64,000 nt of DNA from Pardosa pseudoannulata (GCA_032207245.1 CM063505.1:179253296-179317295); one strand, 5' to 3'; positions 1-12,144 are shown, numbered from the stretch's first letter. Numbers and translations: made by a program. The notes: generated by a model not told the origin, from the letters alone.

Positions 1-92
1 CTCGCTCCAGTGATGCAGAGCTAGCTAGGCCAACACCTCCTAAAGAGAGAAGGCCTGAGCACACTCACTGTGACATCACGAGATTAGGCTGA
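1..92 (+). CDS. Possible 3' end of a last coding exon (partial)
   Basis: The first 92 bases are clearly richer in G and C than the AT-rich DNA that follows. The frame starting at base 3 is open for 29 codons to a TGA at 90-92, with a charged and proline-containing tail (RPTPPKERRPEHTH) ending in CDITRLG. The other two plus-strand frames have stops. This fits the C-terminal end of a protein whose gene lies to the left of the window. I do not recognise the protein, and 29 codons can be open by chance. The AT-rich DNA after it, with an AATAAA near 305, could be 3' UTR. Confidence 0.3.
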   Translation, partial: RSSDAELARPTPPKERRPEHTHCDITRLG

Positions 93-830
93 CTATCAAA
101 GCCATTCAGTTGAAGCTGTAGTTTTAACAGCAACAAAAAATTTGATTTATTATTTACTGGTGATTATTTATAGCCAATTTCAGTTTTTTTTTATTAACAT
201 TAACCTTTCTCTGACACAGAATGTATTGCTTTTTGTTTATTCTATCAATTATGCCTAAAATAACACACATTTGTAAAACATATACACTCTAAAATTTGAA
301 TTCTCTAATAAAAAAGAATTAACTCAAGCACAAATTATAATCCTTCCAGATTTTCACAATAACACCTATCATCCCCATAATCAAGATATTAACATACTTT
401 ATCTATAATATGGATAGTGCATTAAATGTCAAATGGAGAGTTATAAATTATTTAAAAAAAAAAAACAACACTTACTTAAATATGTTTATAGTTTTAAAAG
501 AAAAATAAAACATCCTAGAATTTTATTATTTATGCTTCTTCTACTACTTAGAAATACATTCATAAAATTTTAAGAAATTTCTACATTTAATCCAGGAAAT
601 ATATTTAAGATTAATTCATCTAACTTCAAGTACAAAAATTTCCCCCAAGTTTTGAAAAGCAAAACCCCAAGTAAACACTGTACTAAATAAGGTTAAAAAA
701 AAAAACATACATTTATATGAAATTTTATTTCTCGAAAACAAAACAAAATCAGAATTTTTTTTTACATTTGATGATAAAATTAAACACGAGAATGAAAATT
801 TCATTATTGATTAACAGAGTAATAATTCTA
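93..830. other. AT-rich non-coding stretch
   Basis: No convincing gene. The stretch is rich in A and T runs. It may hold the 3' UTR of the partial exon at 1-92. The only longish open frame (616-804, minus) has no recognisable composition or motif. Confidence 0.5.
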
Positions 831-915
831 TTAACCCTCTGCCTGCTCATCCCGCGATTTCCACGGGCAACTCAAATGTAGCAAATTCTGCTCATCCCGC
901 GATTTTCGCGGGCAT
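831..915 (+). mobile_element. piggyBac-like terminus with duplicated subterminal hairpin
   Basis: The sequence TTAACCCTCTGCCTGC at 831 has the TTAA target plus CCCT start typical of piggyBac-family termini. The block CTGCTCATCCCGCGATTT then occurs twice, at about 846 and 894, each followed by CGGGCA. The second copy folds as a perfect hairpin, CCCGCGA-TTT-TCGCGGG (897-913). The first copy is imperfect. I found no matching inverted terminus ending in GGGTTAA nearby, so this is a single end or a decayed MITE abutting the gypsy LTR. Family assignment rests only on the terminus. Confidence 0.45.
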
Positions 916-1039
916 GTGTTTTTCTTCCTTTATCGATGAGCGCATCCTGTTTATTCCCTGTTTAAGCTCTTATCGTACTGGTACGATATTAAATTAATTA
1001 TAAGATTAGTTTGAGCTATATTTATATTCTTACTCATTA

Positions 1040-1231
1040 ATCAGGCATAATAACTCAATTAAAAGAAACGAAACATTTTCCAGTCTACTTAGAACAACAA
1101 CTTTTTATTCCATCAATAATTTTTTATAAAAACTTTACAGCAAAACCAAAACTTGCAAACGATAAACTTGTTACAAACTGCAAACGATTTTTAAACGAAA
1201 AACAAATCATTGAGTCTGTGCTACTACATCA
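1040..1231 (-). repeat. Putative 3' LTR of the gypsy element
   Basis: On the minus strand a purine-rich tract (CTGGGGAGGGAA, 1232-1243) directly precedes TGATGTAGTAG, which starts with the canonical TG of an LTR at 1231. An AATAAA-type signal follows within about 130 bases, as expected for an LTR. The other end is not defined because no second LTR is available for comparison; 1040 is an estimate. Confidence 0.5.
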
Positions 1232-1362
1232 TTCCCTCCCCAGTAACAAAGTTACGATACTAATTAAATACATTAAAAGACAAATAAAATTAATAAATAT
1301 AAATTAAATACTACAATTTGTACAAACTAAAATTTACAAAATATAGTTCCGTAAGTATAGTT

Positions 1363-3580
1363 CTAAATATAGTCTTTATAACGAGAAGGCGGTTTTATTT
1401 CTCTACCTGAACGAGAAAGGTTGAACCGTAAATGCTTAGGCGATGAAGCTTCTTTTTGCAAATTTTGTGTCTGCGATGTCACTGGAGGAGTCTCTACAAA
1501 TTGTTGAACATTCTCCGTTGGATGTGTTGAATAGTTATTTTCATTGACTGGTAATAAGTAAGCAGGTTTTAATCGATCTAATGACACATTGACATTTTTG
1601 TCTTTTACTTCAATCGTGAAATATTTTTCATTTCGAGCAATTACAGGAAACGGTCCTTCATAAGGTGGTTCTAGGGGCTTTTTAACCCTATCAATGCGTA
1701 TAAAAATGTGAGAGCAAGTTTTCAAATCTTTATGGACAAAAATTGGTTTGTACACATTGGTTCTTGCTATTCTTGGTCTTATTACTTTCATAAATTTCTG
1801 TAAATCTTTTGCAAAGGTTTCCGATGTTATGTCAGTACTTGGTTCGCAAAAGAATTCTCCAGGAAGTCGTAGGCTTTGACCGTAGACCATTTGAGCTATT
1901 GTGAATTTCGAATCTTCTTGAATAGCGGTTCGTAATCCTAGAAGTACTGTTGGTAATGTGTCTACCCATGAGAGGTTGTTGTGAGCTTTTAATGCTGCCT
2001 TAAGAGTTCTGTGCAATCTTTCTACTTTACCATTGCAGGAAGGATGGTACGCAGTAGTATGTTGAAGTTTAATTCCACATATTTTAGATAAAACTTGTAA
2101 TGTCTCACATTTAAATTGTGTACCTCGATCTGTAATAAGTCGAGATGGTGTTCCAAAACGAGCAATCCAGTTGCTATAAAAACTTCTTGCGACTGTATCA
2201 GCTGAAATATTGTCTAAAGGAATTACTTCCATCCAGTTGGAAAATCTGTCAATACAAGTTAAGCAATAAATTTTTCCTTTAGAGGGAGGAAGAGGTCCAA
2301 TCAGATCTATGTGAACTACAGAAAATCTTTCTGATGGAATTTCGTATTCACCCAACTTTGTTTTTGTATGCCTATTGATTTTAGATTTCTTACAAGCTCG
2401 AGTCCATAATTGAACGTCTTTTCTAATGTTCGGCCAAATAAATTTTGAAGTCATCATTTTAACAGTTGATTTTATTCCTGGATGTGATAATCCATGAATA
2501 TGTTGGAAGATTTGTTGACGAAAAGATTGAAGAATATATGGTCGAATATTTTTGGTTGAAGTATCGCACCACAAAGATTTTCCAGAAGGTAATGGATATT
2601 GTTTAAAATTACATGAAGAATTCGTACGCAAATTTTGTAATTCTGTATCTTGATCTTGCAAATCAGCTATTTTGTCATAATTTATTAATGAAACTTCATT
2701 CATTCTGGATAGAGTATCGGCTATTATATTGCTTTCTCCTTTAATATATTTAATATTAGTTGTAAATTGAGAAATGTATTGAAGTTGGCGGCATTGGCGG
2801 GGTGCGGCTTTGTCAAGTTTTTGATGGAAAGCAAATATAAGAGGTTTGTGATCTGTATAAATAACAAACGTTCTGCCTTCTAAATAGTGTTTGAAATGTT
2901 TGATTGAAAGATAAATGCCTAATAATTCTCTATCATAAGTGCTGTATTTTTGTTGAGTTAACCTTAACTTTTTTGAGTAAAATGCTATTGGCTTCCAAGT
3001 TGAATTTTCAAATTGTTGTAATACTGACCCTATTGCCATATCTGATGCATCTGTAAATAAAGACAGAGGTAAATCAGAATTGGGAAATGACAACAGGATA
3101 GTGTTTGCAAACTCTGCTTTGCATTTTTCAAACTGTTTTTCAGCATCTTCTGTCCATGAAATCTTACTTTTATCATTCTTTTTTGCTCCTTTTAGAAATT
3201 CGTGAAGCAGTGCTTGGTTCTTCGCTGCGTCTTTTAAATAACGACGATAAAAATTAATGAGTCCTAGGAAATTCCTCAATTGACGAATTGTTTCTGGTCG
3301 TTTATAATTTAGGATAACTTGTACTTTCTCTGGCAATGGACGAGAACCTTCAGGAGTAATTAAGTAGCCTAAAAATTCGACTTGGGAAACAGCAAAAACA
3401 GATTTAGAAATGTTAATTCTTAAACCATATTCATTTAATCTCTCTAATACTAAATTAAGGTGATTTTCATGTTCTTCCTCAGATTTAGAAGCTATGAGAA
3501 TATCGTCTAAGTAAGGAAAAACAAAATTTAATCCTTGAAAAACTTGGTGGATAAATCTTTGAAATGTTGATGGGGCATTT
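1363..3580 (-). pseudogene. gypsy pol, 3' part: RT palm/thumb, RNase H, integrase
   Basis: A long open minus-strand frame carries the RT catalytic motif YLDD (about 3500-3518), then the connection region with FLGLINFYRRYL. RNase H follows, with TDAS (about 3045), YDRELLG and TDHKPL. Integrase shows its catalytic triad as HIDLIGP (about 2294-2314), TDRGTQF (about 2112-2138) and KVERLHR (about 2011-2031). The integrase N-terminal zinc finger has the two histidines and ACKKSK (about 2380-2396), where the family normally has C-x-x-C. The second cysteine and a few residues are missing. The frame ends at 1363, about 120 bases before the polypurine tract. It joins the upstream pol part only through a frameshift. 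Confidence 0.88.
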
Positions 3581-3584
3581 TTTT

Positions 3585-4498
3585 AAACCAAAACTCATTA
3601 CATTAAATTCAAATAAACCAAAAGGTGTAATTATAGCAGTTTTACATTTGTCTTTTTCAGCTATGGGAATTTGGAAATACGCTTTTTGCAAATCTATTTT
3701 TGAGTAAACGTTTGTATCCTTCAATATGTGATGAAAATCCTCGATTCGTGGTATTGGATAGCGATCGGGTAGAGTCTGAGCATTTAAACGGCGATAATCT
3801 CCACATGGTCTCATTGAACCATCCTTTTTTGTAACTAGATGCAAAGGACTTGACCATTGGGATTTTGACATTCTTATAATATTGTTATCGAGCATGAATT
3901 TAAACTCTTCTTTGGCTATGGCTAGACGCTTAGGATCAAGTTGGCGAGCTTTGGAATAAACAGGTTGGCCAGTAGTCTCTATAAAATGTTCAACATCATG
4001 TTTTATTTTTGAAGGAAAAAAATTAGGCTTACAAGTTTCAGGATACTTTGAAAGAAGATTTGTAATTTTTAGAGTTTTGTTTAATGTACTGACGTTGTTA
4101 CAATTTGAAATAGCGGTAATGTCACCCTGGATACTGAGTTGAGTTACCCTATCAATTAATCTTTTGTTTTTTATATCAATAAGTAAATTATATTTATGAA
4201 GAAAGTCAGCTCCTATTATACCTTTGTTTACTTCGGCAACTATAAATGGAAATTGAAATTCTCGACGTAATCCCAAATCCAGGCTTAAAATTTGTACACC
4301 ATACGTTGAGATTTCAGAGCCATTAGCTGCAAACAGTTTGAGTTCATTCTTTTGTTTGTTTTTGGAGGTAGCTGGAATTATGCTCACATCGGCACCACTG
4401 TCGACGAGGAAGTGCAAATTTGATCTTCGATCATGAACGAATAAACGAAATTTGCGACAATCCTTGAAATCTGTAGTAGAGTTTGTCGCCAAGTCCAC
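3585..4498 (-). pseudogene. gypsy pol, 5' part: protease and RT fingers
   Basis: This minus-strand frame begins beside the gag stop, in a different frame, as is common in gypsy elements. It has the aspartic protease motif LVDSGADVS (about 4390-4404). It then shows RT fingers with WSSPLHLVTKKDGSMRPCGDYR and a palm segment with YFQIPIAEKDKCKTA. Soon after FGLK, in a run of seven T on the plus strand (about 3581-3587), the frame shifts. The residues that follow in this frame, to 3485, are out of register and not homologous. The cause is either a mutation or a homopolymer miscall. Confidence 0.85.
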
Positions 4499-4866
4499 TA
4501 CAGGTTTGAGTTTTCCTGATTATCTTGCGTTTTCTTTGTCCAACTACAAGGAGATTTGCATTTTTCGGGGAAACATCTGGATCCAAATCGAAAATGGTAG
4601 TAGCATAATTTTCCATTGGGATCGAATTTTACACGTCGACCACTTCGAGATCGAGACCGATGACGAAAATTAGCATTCCTTATTTTTGTTCTAGCACCAG
4701 CACGCATATTTAATTCAGCTATTTGCTGTTCTAAATGTTTAATATTTAAAGGGATACAGATTAATGGACTACTATTTATACTTGATTCACTGCCAGTTTC
4801 TTGTTTTATTGTCATGAACCATGCTAGCATTAACCCCTGGAGTTCCATATAAATGTCTTTCAGCAC
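4498..4866 (-). pseudogene. gypsy gag remnant with zinc-knuckle
   Basis: A 122-codon minus-strand frame ends in CYYHFRFGSRCFPEKCKSPCSW. This is the C/H-rich zinc-knuckle tail seen in gag proteins of arthropod gypsy elements (C-x2-H, then FG, then C-x3-C). It is preceded by a basic RSRSRSGRR stretch and a short coiled-coil-like LEQQIAELN. The roughly 250-300 residues of capsid expected upstream are absent. The frame ends beside the pol start. Confidence 0.7.
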
Positions 4867-7800
4867 CTATGAACTAAACAAGGTTGGCAAGTTTTTATGA
4901 TTTTAATAATAGTTTTAGCAGTCACTCATAAACACTTTTTTGGCATAGTTTTTGACAAATATTGTCAAAATCTTAAAATTGTCTGCAAAAAAACTATTTA
5001 AGAAATAAAATTTACAATTTTGCAACATTTTTAGTTTTGATATCTTGAGTAAACTTTTTGACAATTTTAGACAAAAAAGAAAAAAAATACTATTTATTAA
5101 TTATAAAATTTAAAAAATGATTTTAGTTCAATTTGCTTAGAAATTAAACAATTTAAAGTCAACAGCAACTAAATTTAGAGTCACAAATTAAATATTAATT
5201 TGAGTAATTGTAATGCCTATAACCTTTAGCTTTAGCTGTTTTGAATTGTGTTTGGGGTATCCAGGAGAATTGATTCACCTTCAGCAATGTATTATAATCC
5301 TTCCCCCCCCCCCTCAGGTTTGTTGGAATTTTTGTGAAATCTCTAACTTTGTAGCTGTAACATTTGGCAAATCTACTAGCAAAGGAAAGAAATTCTTCCT
5401 GTATTCTTGTGATTGAGAAAATAGATCACTTATATGAATTCCACAAACTATGCCAAGAACTTTTTCAAGTAACGACAAATTAATTCTATTCGTTTTAGAC
5501 ACAATAGAATCTCAGATACGTAAGTGATTAATGAATTCAAAAGTTTCTATACATTCAAGTAGAGACTTGCCCAATGCAATGATGTCTCTTTTATTTTGAT
5601 AATTCTATAGTCTCTTTCAGTATATTTATAATAATAGATAGTTGCAGTTTCATTGAATGCACAGCATTTGCTTTCAAAGACCATTGTATCTTATGCATGC
5701 TTTTTTAAAGTTGTTCTCACTTTGTCTCAGTTATTTCCAGTGAGGAGTTGATCCAACAAAACATTATAAATTTGTTGCACAATCTGCTGTTAATCTGACG
5801 CCTTTATGCCCATCCTAGACAACTATTGAGAACTATCTACTAACTTTTGTTAAATCCCTTTATAACTACTAATAAATACTATTAATAATGTAGAAAGATT
5901 TATAATTACAAAATATAATATGGAGTAATACTGAAATGTTTTGAGCCGAGCATCAAAGTTTAAGAAATAAAAGCACAGCTCGGCCATTCCATTGTTACGG
6001 GTGTGACACATCGTATTACTTTTATCACTTTTTCTATAAAATATTTAATGTTTCAAACTTATATTTTTTCATGAAGCAAATACTCCACCCAAGTAAGCAT
6101 TTTGCAAAAATGAAAGATTTTCCATTTCTTCTTTGCACGTTTAAATAATTATAAATAAGTTGTTGCGGGTGTGAAAGTTATTTTACCAGGTGTTATATAT
6201 AGGTTCACAATTATTAATTTTTCAGCTAATAGGTAATATTTAAGAGTCATTACAAAACCATGATTTCAATAGTATTTGAGAATAAATTTAATTGCTGAGA
6301 AGTAAAAAAGATTTTTATGTTATACAGTGTCGCAATTTTCACATTAATTTACACAATATAAAATATTTATTAAATTTAACCATCGAACCACACATCTGAG
6401 AACAAGTTTTATCCAGTAAATCCAAAAGAACAAGTTATACAGGATTAATAAAATTGTTATCACATAGTTGCATATGTCTAATTAACATATTAAAAAATAT
6501 TCATTTCTGAAATGTAGCAATTAGATATGTTTGAGAACATGTTTTATAAAGTAAATCCAAAAGATCAAGTTGCTAGGCCCAATATCTTTTTCTTAAAATA
6601 AACTTATTTATCTTTTATGTTACGGGTGTGACATCAAATTGATGAATTAAAATCATTTAACAGAAAATAATAATTTTACCTTGGTGTATATTTTCTTCAA
6701 CACTTCAAAAAACATGATTTGTATGAATCTGAAATGTTAATCAACAAAAGTGTGCACCTACAAATGTGGCTGCAATTAGTGTTGTAAAATCATCATCTGG
6801 TAGTTTGGATTATTCAATAAAAATTCAATTGGAATTGGTGTAAATTTTTATTTATTTTACACATTAAGAAATAAAAATCATTGCATATTTGTAACCAGTG
6901 AACTTTTAGCAACACTTTGATATATGACACATGTAACTGGAACCAGTTTTCAAATTTGGTCATTGAGTAACTGTTGACATGGAATGGCCGAGCTACATCC
7001 GACTGATCAATCAATAAGCAAAAACTTGTAGATTTGAAGTTGAGAGAATTGTAATGCCCCATAGAAGGTACATAAAGTAGAACAAGGATGTCTGGATAGC
7101 AAGGAGCTTCCTGTAGTAGAGAATCAGTTGAATTGTTTTTTCAGAATTTTTTTAAAACTTTTATTTGGAATGGCTAGGAATCGAATCCTTTCTTTTGATT
7201 TATGAATGTTTTCCTTCTACCCACCAAAATTATTAAATAAATGTAACTTTTTATTCTTAATATTTTTTTTGTAATTTTAATTATTACCTTTTACACCCTC
7301 AGTGTACCTGAAATTTTTCAACTTTTCCTTATTACTATTCAGGGACAAATCATCCACTTTCAAATCCCATTTCAACACATTTTATGTTGTATTTTAAGCA
7401 TACCAAGAAGTCCCTAAGACTGAAGCACCCATGGTAAACACCACCTCTGTTATGTGTTAGTTATGTCCCTGAAGTAGCCCTTATTTTAATTGCCAAGGCA
7501 TGCTTGGTGATGTAACTCTTTACACAGTAATCATGATGAGAAAGGCTCTGACTGAAAACTGAAGAACATGCATAATACAAAAATCATTTAGTTTCATTGT
7601 AAACTCAGAGAAATAATAAGTCTTATATAGCCACAGTACATTTGTTAAAATGCCATGCTTGAGGATTGTGGAAAGAGAGGGGGAATCATGTAGATAATTT
7701 GTCATGGAAGAGAGAAACTTAAGTCAGTGGGGTTTTTGTGGCAAGGTAAACAATCATGGCTGCAATATGGCATAAAAGGGCATAAATGTAGCAATGATCT

Positions 7801-8288
7801 TCAGTTTTTCTAGAAACAATTGACATCTAATTTAGAAATTGGTAAGAAAATCACACAAAGCAGTTATTAATTTAGGCTTCGGTTTTGAGAAGTATGGAAG
7901 GATTGCAATTTTAATGATTGATATCATTGACTTTATTTGGGTGACTAGGACAATTAAGATTAAAAAAGTAAAACCAAAATTAAGAAAATTATGGAGAATT
8001 TAAGAAGCAATAATTTATATATATATGGGGGGGCTATAAATATTATAAATAACAATCCATTTCACGAAGGAAATGTTTGTGTTTGGTGATGCTTAATTTT
8101 TGTCTTCTCAAATAATGCAAAATAGTATAGAGCTACTAATCTAGTAGCAATTTGGCTCCAGTTTGACTAAATTATCATAATATGGTAACACTTCAATGTC
8201 GATTTAATTTGGTGAGGAGTCAAAGGGGCAGTCATTATGCATATATGTATACAATATATATTTACATATGCATGAGTGTCACATGTAC
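4867..8288. other. Intergenic DNA with decayed repeats
   Basis: No credible gene. It contains a short inverted repeat around TTTTGACAA at 4950-4970, a C11 run at 5303-5313, and a diverged repeat block at 5977-6994 listed separately. The open frames at 5213-5502, 6814-7062 and 7520-7705 show no domain, splice structure or composition change. Confidence 0.5.
5977..6994. repeat. Decayed repeat block with 16-bp inverted ends and internal repeats
   Basis: AGCTCGGCCATTCCAT at 5977-5992 recurs exactly inverted at 6979-6994. Between them the motif (A/C)GGGTGTGA occurs at about 5998, 6166 and 6622. A segment GAGAACA(A/T)GTTTTAT...GTAAATCCAAAAGA at 6398 is repeated at 6533, a 135-bp period. These are remnants of one diverged dispersed or tandem repeat. 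I cannot name the family. Confidence 0.5.
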
Positions 8289-8291
8289 ATA

Positions 8292-9422
8292 CACTCAAGA
8301 GCCAAAACATTGTGACCATCCTTACATTTTACAATGTACTCGCTTGGATGACGTGGAAGGCACATGATCAGGTAGAAGTAGTATTTAACTGAGGGAGAGT
8401 CTGAAGAATCTTTCTTTCACTTACTTCTGTGTGTAATGGAAAAGGCTGAGGATCTAAGTGATTTTGATGGACGGCAAATTGTAATGGCTCAAAGACTTGG
8501 AACAAGTATATCCGAAACTGCACTACTCATGGGTTGTTCGCGATCTACAGTTGTTAGTACTGATGCAAAGTGAATGAATGTCAGTGAAACCAGCAGTAGA
8601 CGACATGGTGTTGGACATCCAAATGCTATCAAAGAAAAAGTCATCAGAGACTCTCTCGCATGGTGAAGCAAAACTGGAGCCAGACAGTGGCTCAGCTGAC
8701 AACCCAATACAATGCAGGGCCAAGTATAATAGTATCGGAGCACACTGTTCAGCAGACACTGTTGGATATGAGGCTACGTAGCAAACATCCCACTCGTGTG
8801 CCTTTGCTGACCACACGTCATCATCAACTGCATCTACGCTGGGCCCAGGAACATCGCGACTGGTCCATGGATCAGTGGGAGAGAATTGCCTCGTCAGATG
8901 AATCATGATTCGTCATTCATCATGCCGATGGCCATGTCAGGATACACCATCTTCCAGGTGAACAGTTGCTCCTTCAGTGTACAGTAAGTCATAACCGGGC
9001 CAGTGGAGGGGGTGTTATGCTTCGGGGGATGTTCTCTTGGGCATCTCAGAGACCCGTGGTTGTGGTAGAGCAGATCATGAATGATACAGGGTATCTGAAC
9101 ATCATTGCGAACCGGTTGCACCCTTAACATGGCCTCTGTTCTATCATGATAACATGAAACCATACACACCTTTGGTGACCTGTTAATTATTGGAGCTTAG
9201 ATGGTTGTGTTGGCCCACCCAATGTACTCACTTGAGCTTGCACTGTCTGATTTCCATTTGTTTCATTCTCTTTCAAACTCTATGCTTGGAATAACGTTAA
9301 ATTCAGATGATGCTGTAAATCATTACCTTGTTCAGTTTTCACAAATAAAGATAGGTCCTTCTAAGAATGAGGAATTATGAAGCTCACCAAATGATAACTA
9401 AAGGGAACATATCATTGATTGA
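8292..9422 (+). pseudogene. Chimeric Tc1-like / mariner-like transposase relic
   Basis: A Tc1-type terminal sequence, CACTCAAGAGCCAAAACATT, begins at 8292 after a TA. A start codon at 8436 opens [20 protein letters not shown] and a helix-turn-helix-like CSRSTVVS, then an in-frame TGA at 8571. Later frames show SQTVAQLTTQYNAGPS, LRSKHPTRVPLLTTRHHQ, DQWERIASSDES, a TGA at 8906-8908, then HADGHVRIHHLPGEQLL and YLNIIANRLHP. From about 9140 the similarity changes to the mariner C-terminus: YHDNMKPYTPLVT, then SDFHLFHSL, NSDDAVNHYLVQF, and a terminal IID-stop at 9420-9422. The relic has several stops and frame changes. No right-hand Tc1 terminus is visible. Confidence 0.8.
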
Positions 9423-9541
9423 CCTTTAACCTTTATATAAATATATTGCTGAAAAAATATAAAAGCACAATGATTTTTTATTGAACCAAATATATAGATA
9501 TATATCATATATATGCATATACATGTATTACATATAGATAA

Positions 9542-9542
<1 letters not shown>

Positions 9543-9597
<55 letters not shown>
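9543..9597. repeat. (TA)n-(TG)n microsatellite
   Basis: A run of TA dinucleotides passes directly into TG dinucleotides. The YI-rich open frame across it is a repeat artefact. Confidence 0.95.
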
Positions 9598-11327
9598 AAT
9601 GGGCATTGCAACTCACCATAAATGTAAAAAAGGTATTAATCGCAAGTAAGATATAGTCATTAGCAGTCAGGTGGCCAAACAGAATACATGAAAATTTTGA
9701 AATAAAAATGTGGGTTTATTTTATCAACATCTTTACAGGGCTTCTAGCTTGAAAAACATGTAGACATTATGTAGCTGTATGAACTAGCCAATCAGTATTT
9801 TAATTGTTAGTCTCATGATGATGTGGGAAGAAGCAAATTTAATTGTATAAAGAGTTATATAAGGAGGGCTGAGGCAAGCAGGAATTTTAGTGTATGCTAA
9901 GTAACAGATTTTACAGAATGAGATGGAAAAAACAAAAGATTTTCTCCAAAGGTTGCAATTTAAGAATGAATCACCCAAAATTTATTTTAAAATACAATTA
10001 TAATTATATTGGTTAGTTTTGGGTTAAAATATCATTACATATGTAATATATAAATATATTATTGATTTTTAATTTTCATATGCTCTCAAACATACATTGA
10101 GTGTCTGGTCTTTTTGAACCCATAGAGAGTTAGTTATTTTATTCAAACTTTATTTTTAGGACAATGCCAAAAGTCTTCAGATGAACTTTTTAAAATTTAG
10201 ATTATGTAAAATAGATTTCTTATATTTGTTTTAAAGTATTTTTTATAATTTAATTTTAAAGAAAAATAAGCACTTCTTGAACATGTCTTGTCTCCAGTAT
10301 TGTGTATGTAAAGAGGAAAGAGTGCAATAATAAATATGAGTAGAAATTATCATAATTTACAACAAACAAAACATCAGTCCTGAGGTTTTTAATTCTTTGT
10401 GGATACCTTGTGCATAAGTACTGCCCCCTAGTATGTACTTATGGAAAAGCATACCTTAAATTTGTAGTCAATGATGCTGCAAAAGTTAATTTTGAAACTG
10501 TTTTTTTCTTCAATTTAGTCAAAAGTCATTATATATTTATTTTTGAAAGGGGAGATAAGATATTTGAAAAGAAACCCACTATGCATGCAGTACAATATTT
10601 TAACAAAAATTATGCTATTTTAGCAAAGTTCTCCAAAATCCGCAATTATATATTAATAAATGCTTATTATCTTTAGCAACCAATTTTGTAGTAAAATGAT
10701 CAGAAGAATCTTTTATTTCTTGTTGAAGCAAAAATTGAAGTATTAATCTTTATTATTGTAAGTGAAATTCCTTATATGAGAACTATAAATAAGCCTTGTC
10801 ATTTTGATTGAAAATACTATTATCAGCAAATTCTTATCATTTATTTCATTCATCAGTAAATCAATTGCTTTTTAGCTAAATCTTCTGAAATGGGAAGCCT
10901 AATTAAAAAGAAGTATTTCAAAACTTTTCAGATATTTTTCTAATCTCTTCATGTGCATCAGAGCTATAGCTTTAAAGAAATGCAAATAAACCCCAACAGC
11001 CCTATCTGGAATATAAATGGTTTTTACTGCTAAAATATATGCCAATAAGGCACTTTTGGTTTGTAATTCCAAAAGAAAAATACCTGTTGTTATTATAAAG
11101 AAATGGCAGAAAAGTAACAAAAAAATATCACTAACCAAAGTTTGTTAGCAGTGTCTTCCTGACAGGGAAAAAAAAACAAGCCCTTACGATAATTTTTTTT
11201 TTATATAATCTTTAAAAAATACCTAATAGGTTTTATCAAATTATGATTTATCAACAACACGTTTATCAAATTGGCTGTCACTAAGATTTGGCCACCTACA
11301 TGCATGCATACAGTGTAGACCTAGTAC

Positions 11328-11358
<31 letters not shown>

Positions 11359-12144
11359 AAATGGTAATGTACTATATGGTTGGCATGTCTAATGGAGGGT
11401 GAAAGAAAGTGTTATAACCATCATAAGTTAGGCCTCCAGTTAATTTGATTTGCCTAAAGCTTTAATTAGAAGTCTAAGTCATGATCATGGATATAACACT
11501 TTTTTTTCTTTGCTATTATTAATAGTTAATTTGATTTGTTTAAAGTCTTTTTCCATAATTTAAGTATTTTTCATCTTTGTCATCTTGAATGAATATCCTG
11601 TGGAGTATCTGTCAGATTTCCAAATTAATTGCTTATTAAAAAAAAATATAGTGTCATATTTTAGTACTTTGGCTCAACCAGAAGAACTCTTGTAGAGTAT
11701 CCCCTATGCATTCCCCGTTTTTGTTCTATCATTTTGTGTGGATTTCTCTCTCAATAAATTAATCTCTAAAAATATTTACAATAGCTATGGAAGGCTGTTC
11801 CTAAAGCTGTAACACGGTCTACCTGAATCACCATATAAAATTTCACAAAGATTTATCCAGCCATTTCAGAATGCATAGCAGACATATAGATGCAGACAAC
11901 AGTACAAAGAATTTTTTTATATTTAGATTAAAACCATAATTGCATTTACAATAAGATTCTTTATACCAACCTTTGTATCAAAATAAAAAGGCTAAATACA
12001 TTTTTAATTTAGTATGTGTAGAATTTAATTCTAAATTTTCTTTGTATTATTAGAAATATTGATGTATTTATCAAAGTTTTTCTTCCGTTAAAGAACTTTG
12101 TCTAACTTCTTTATTTATTTATTTTATTTTATTTTTTTTTTTAG
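9598..12144. other. AT-rich intergenic or intronic DNA
   Basis: No supported gene. The stretch lies upstream of the exon at 12145, whose 5' neighbour exon I could not place, so part of it may be intron of that gene. It includes a short (TA)n tract at 11333-11357. Open frames at 10410-10676 (plus) and 10899-11138 (minus) are not supported by domains or splice sites. Confidence 0.5.

Larger units (their letters stand above)
1040..4866 (-). mobile_element. Ty3/gypsy LTR retrotransposon, 5'-truncated and frameshifted
   Basis: A Ty3/gypsy element lies on the minus strand, in the order gag remnant, protease, reverse transcriptase, RNase H, integrase, polypurine tract, 3' LTR. The gag part keeps only its zinc-knuckle end, and no 5' LTR or primer-binding site is visible beyond 4866, so the 5' end is missing. 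The pol frame is broken at about 3581-3587. The integrase zinc finger also lacks its second cysteine. This copy cannot be autonomous. The left limit (the LTR end) is approximate. I describe the breaks only and do not reconstruct the protein. Confidence 0.85.

Noticed and set aside
10410..10676. 88-codon plus-strand frame upstream of the unnamed gene, considered as its missing 5' exon
   Set aside because: The sequence is low in complexity, does not end in a donor with the needed phase, and shows no motif continuous with the exon at 12145.
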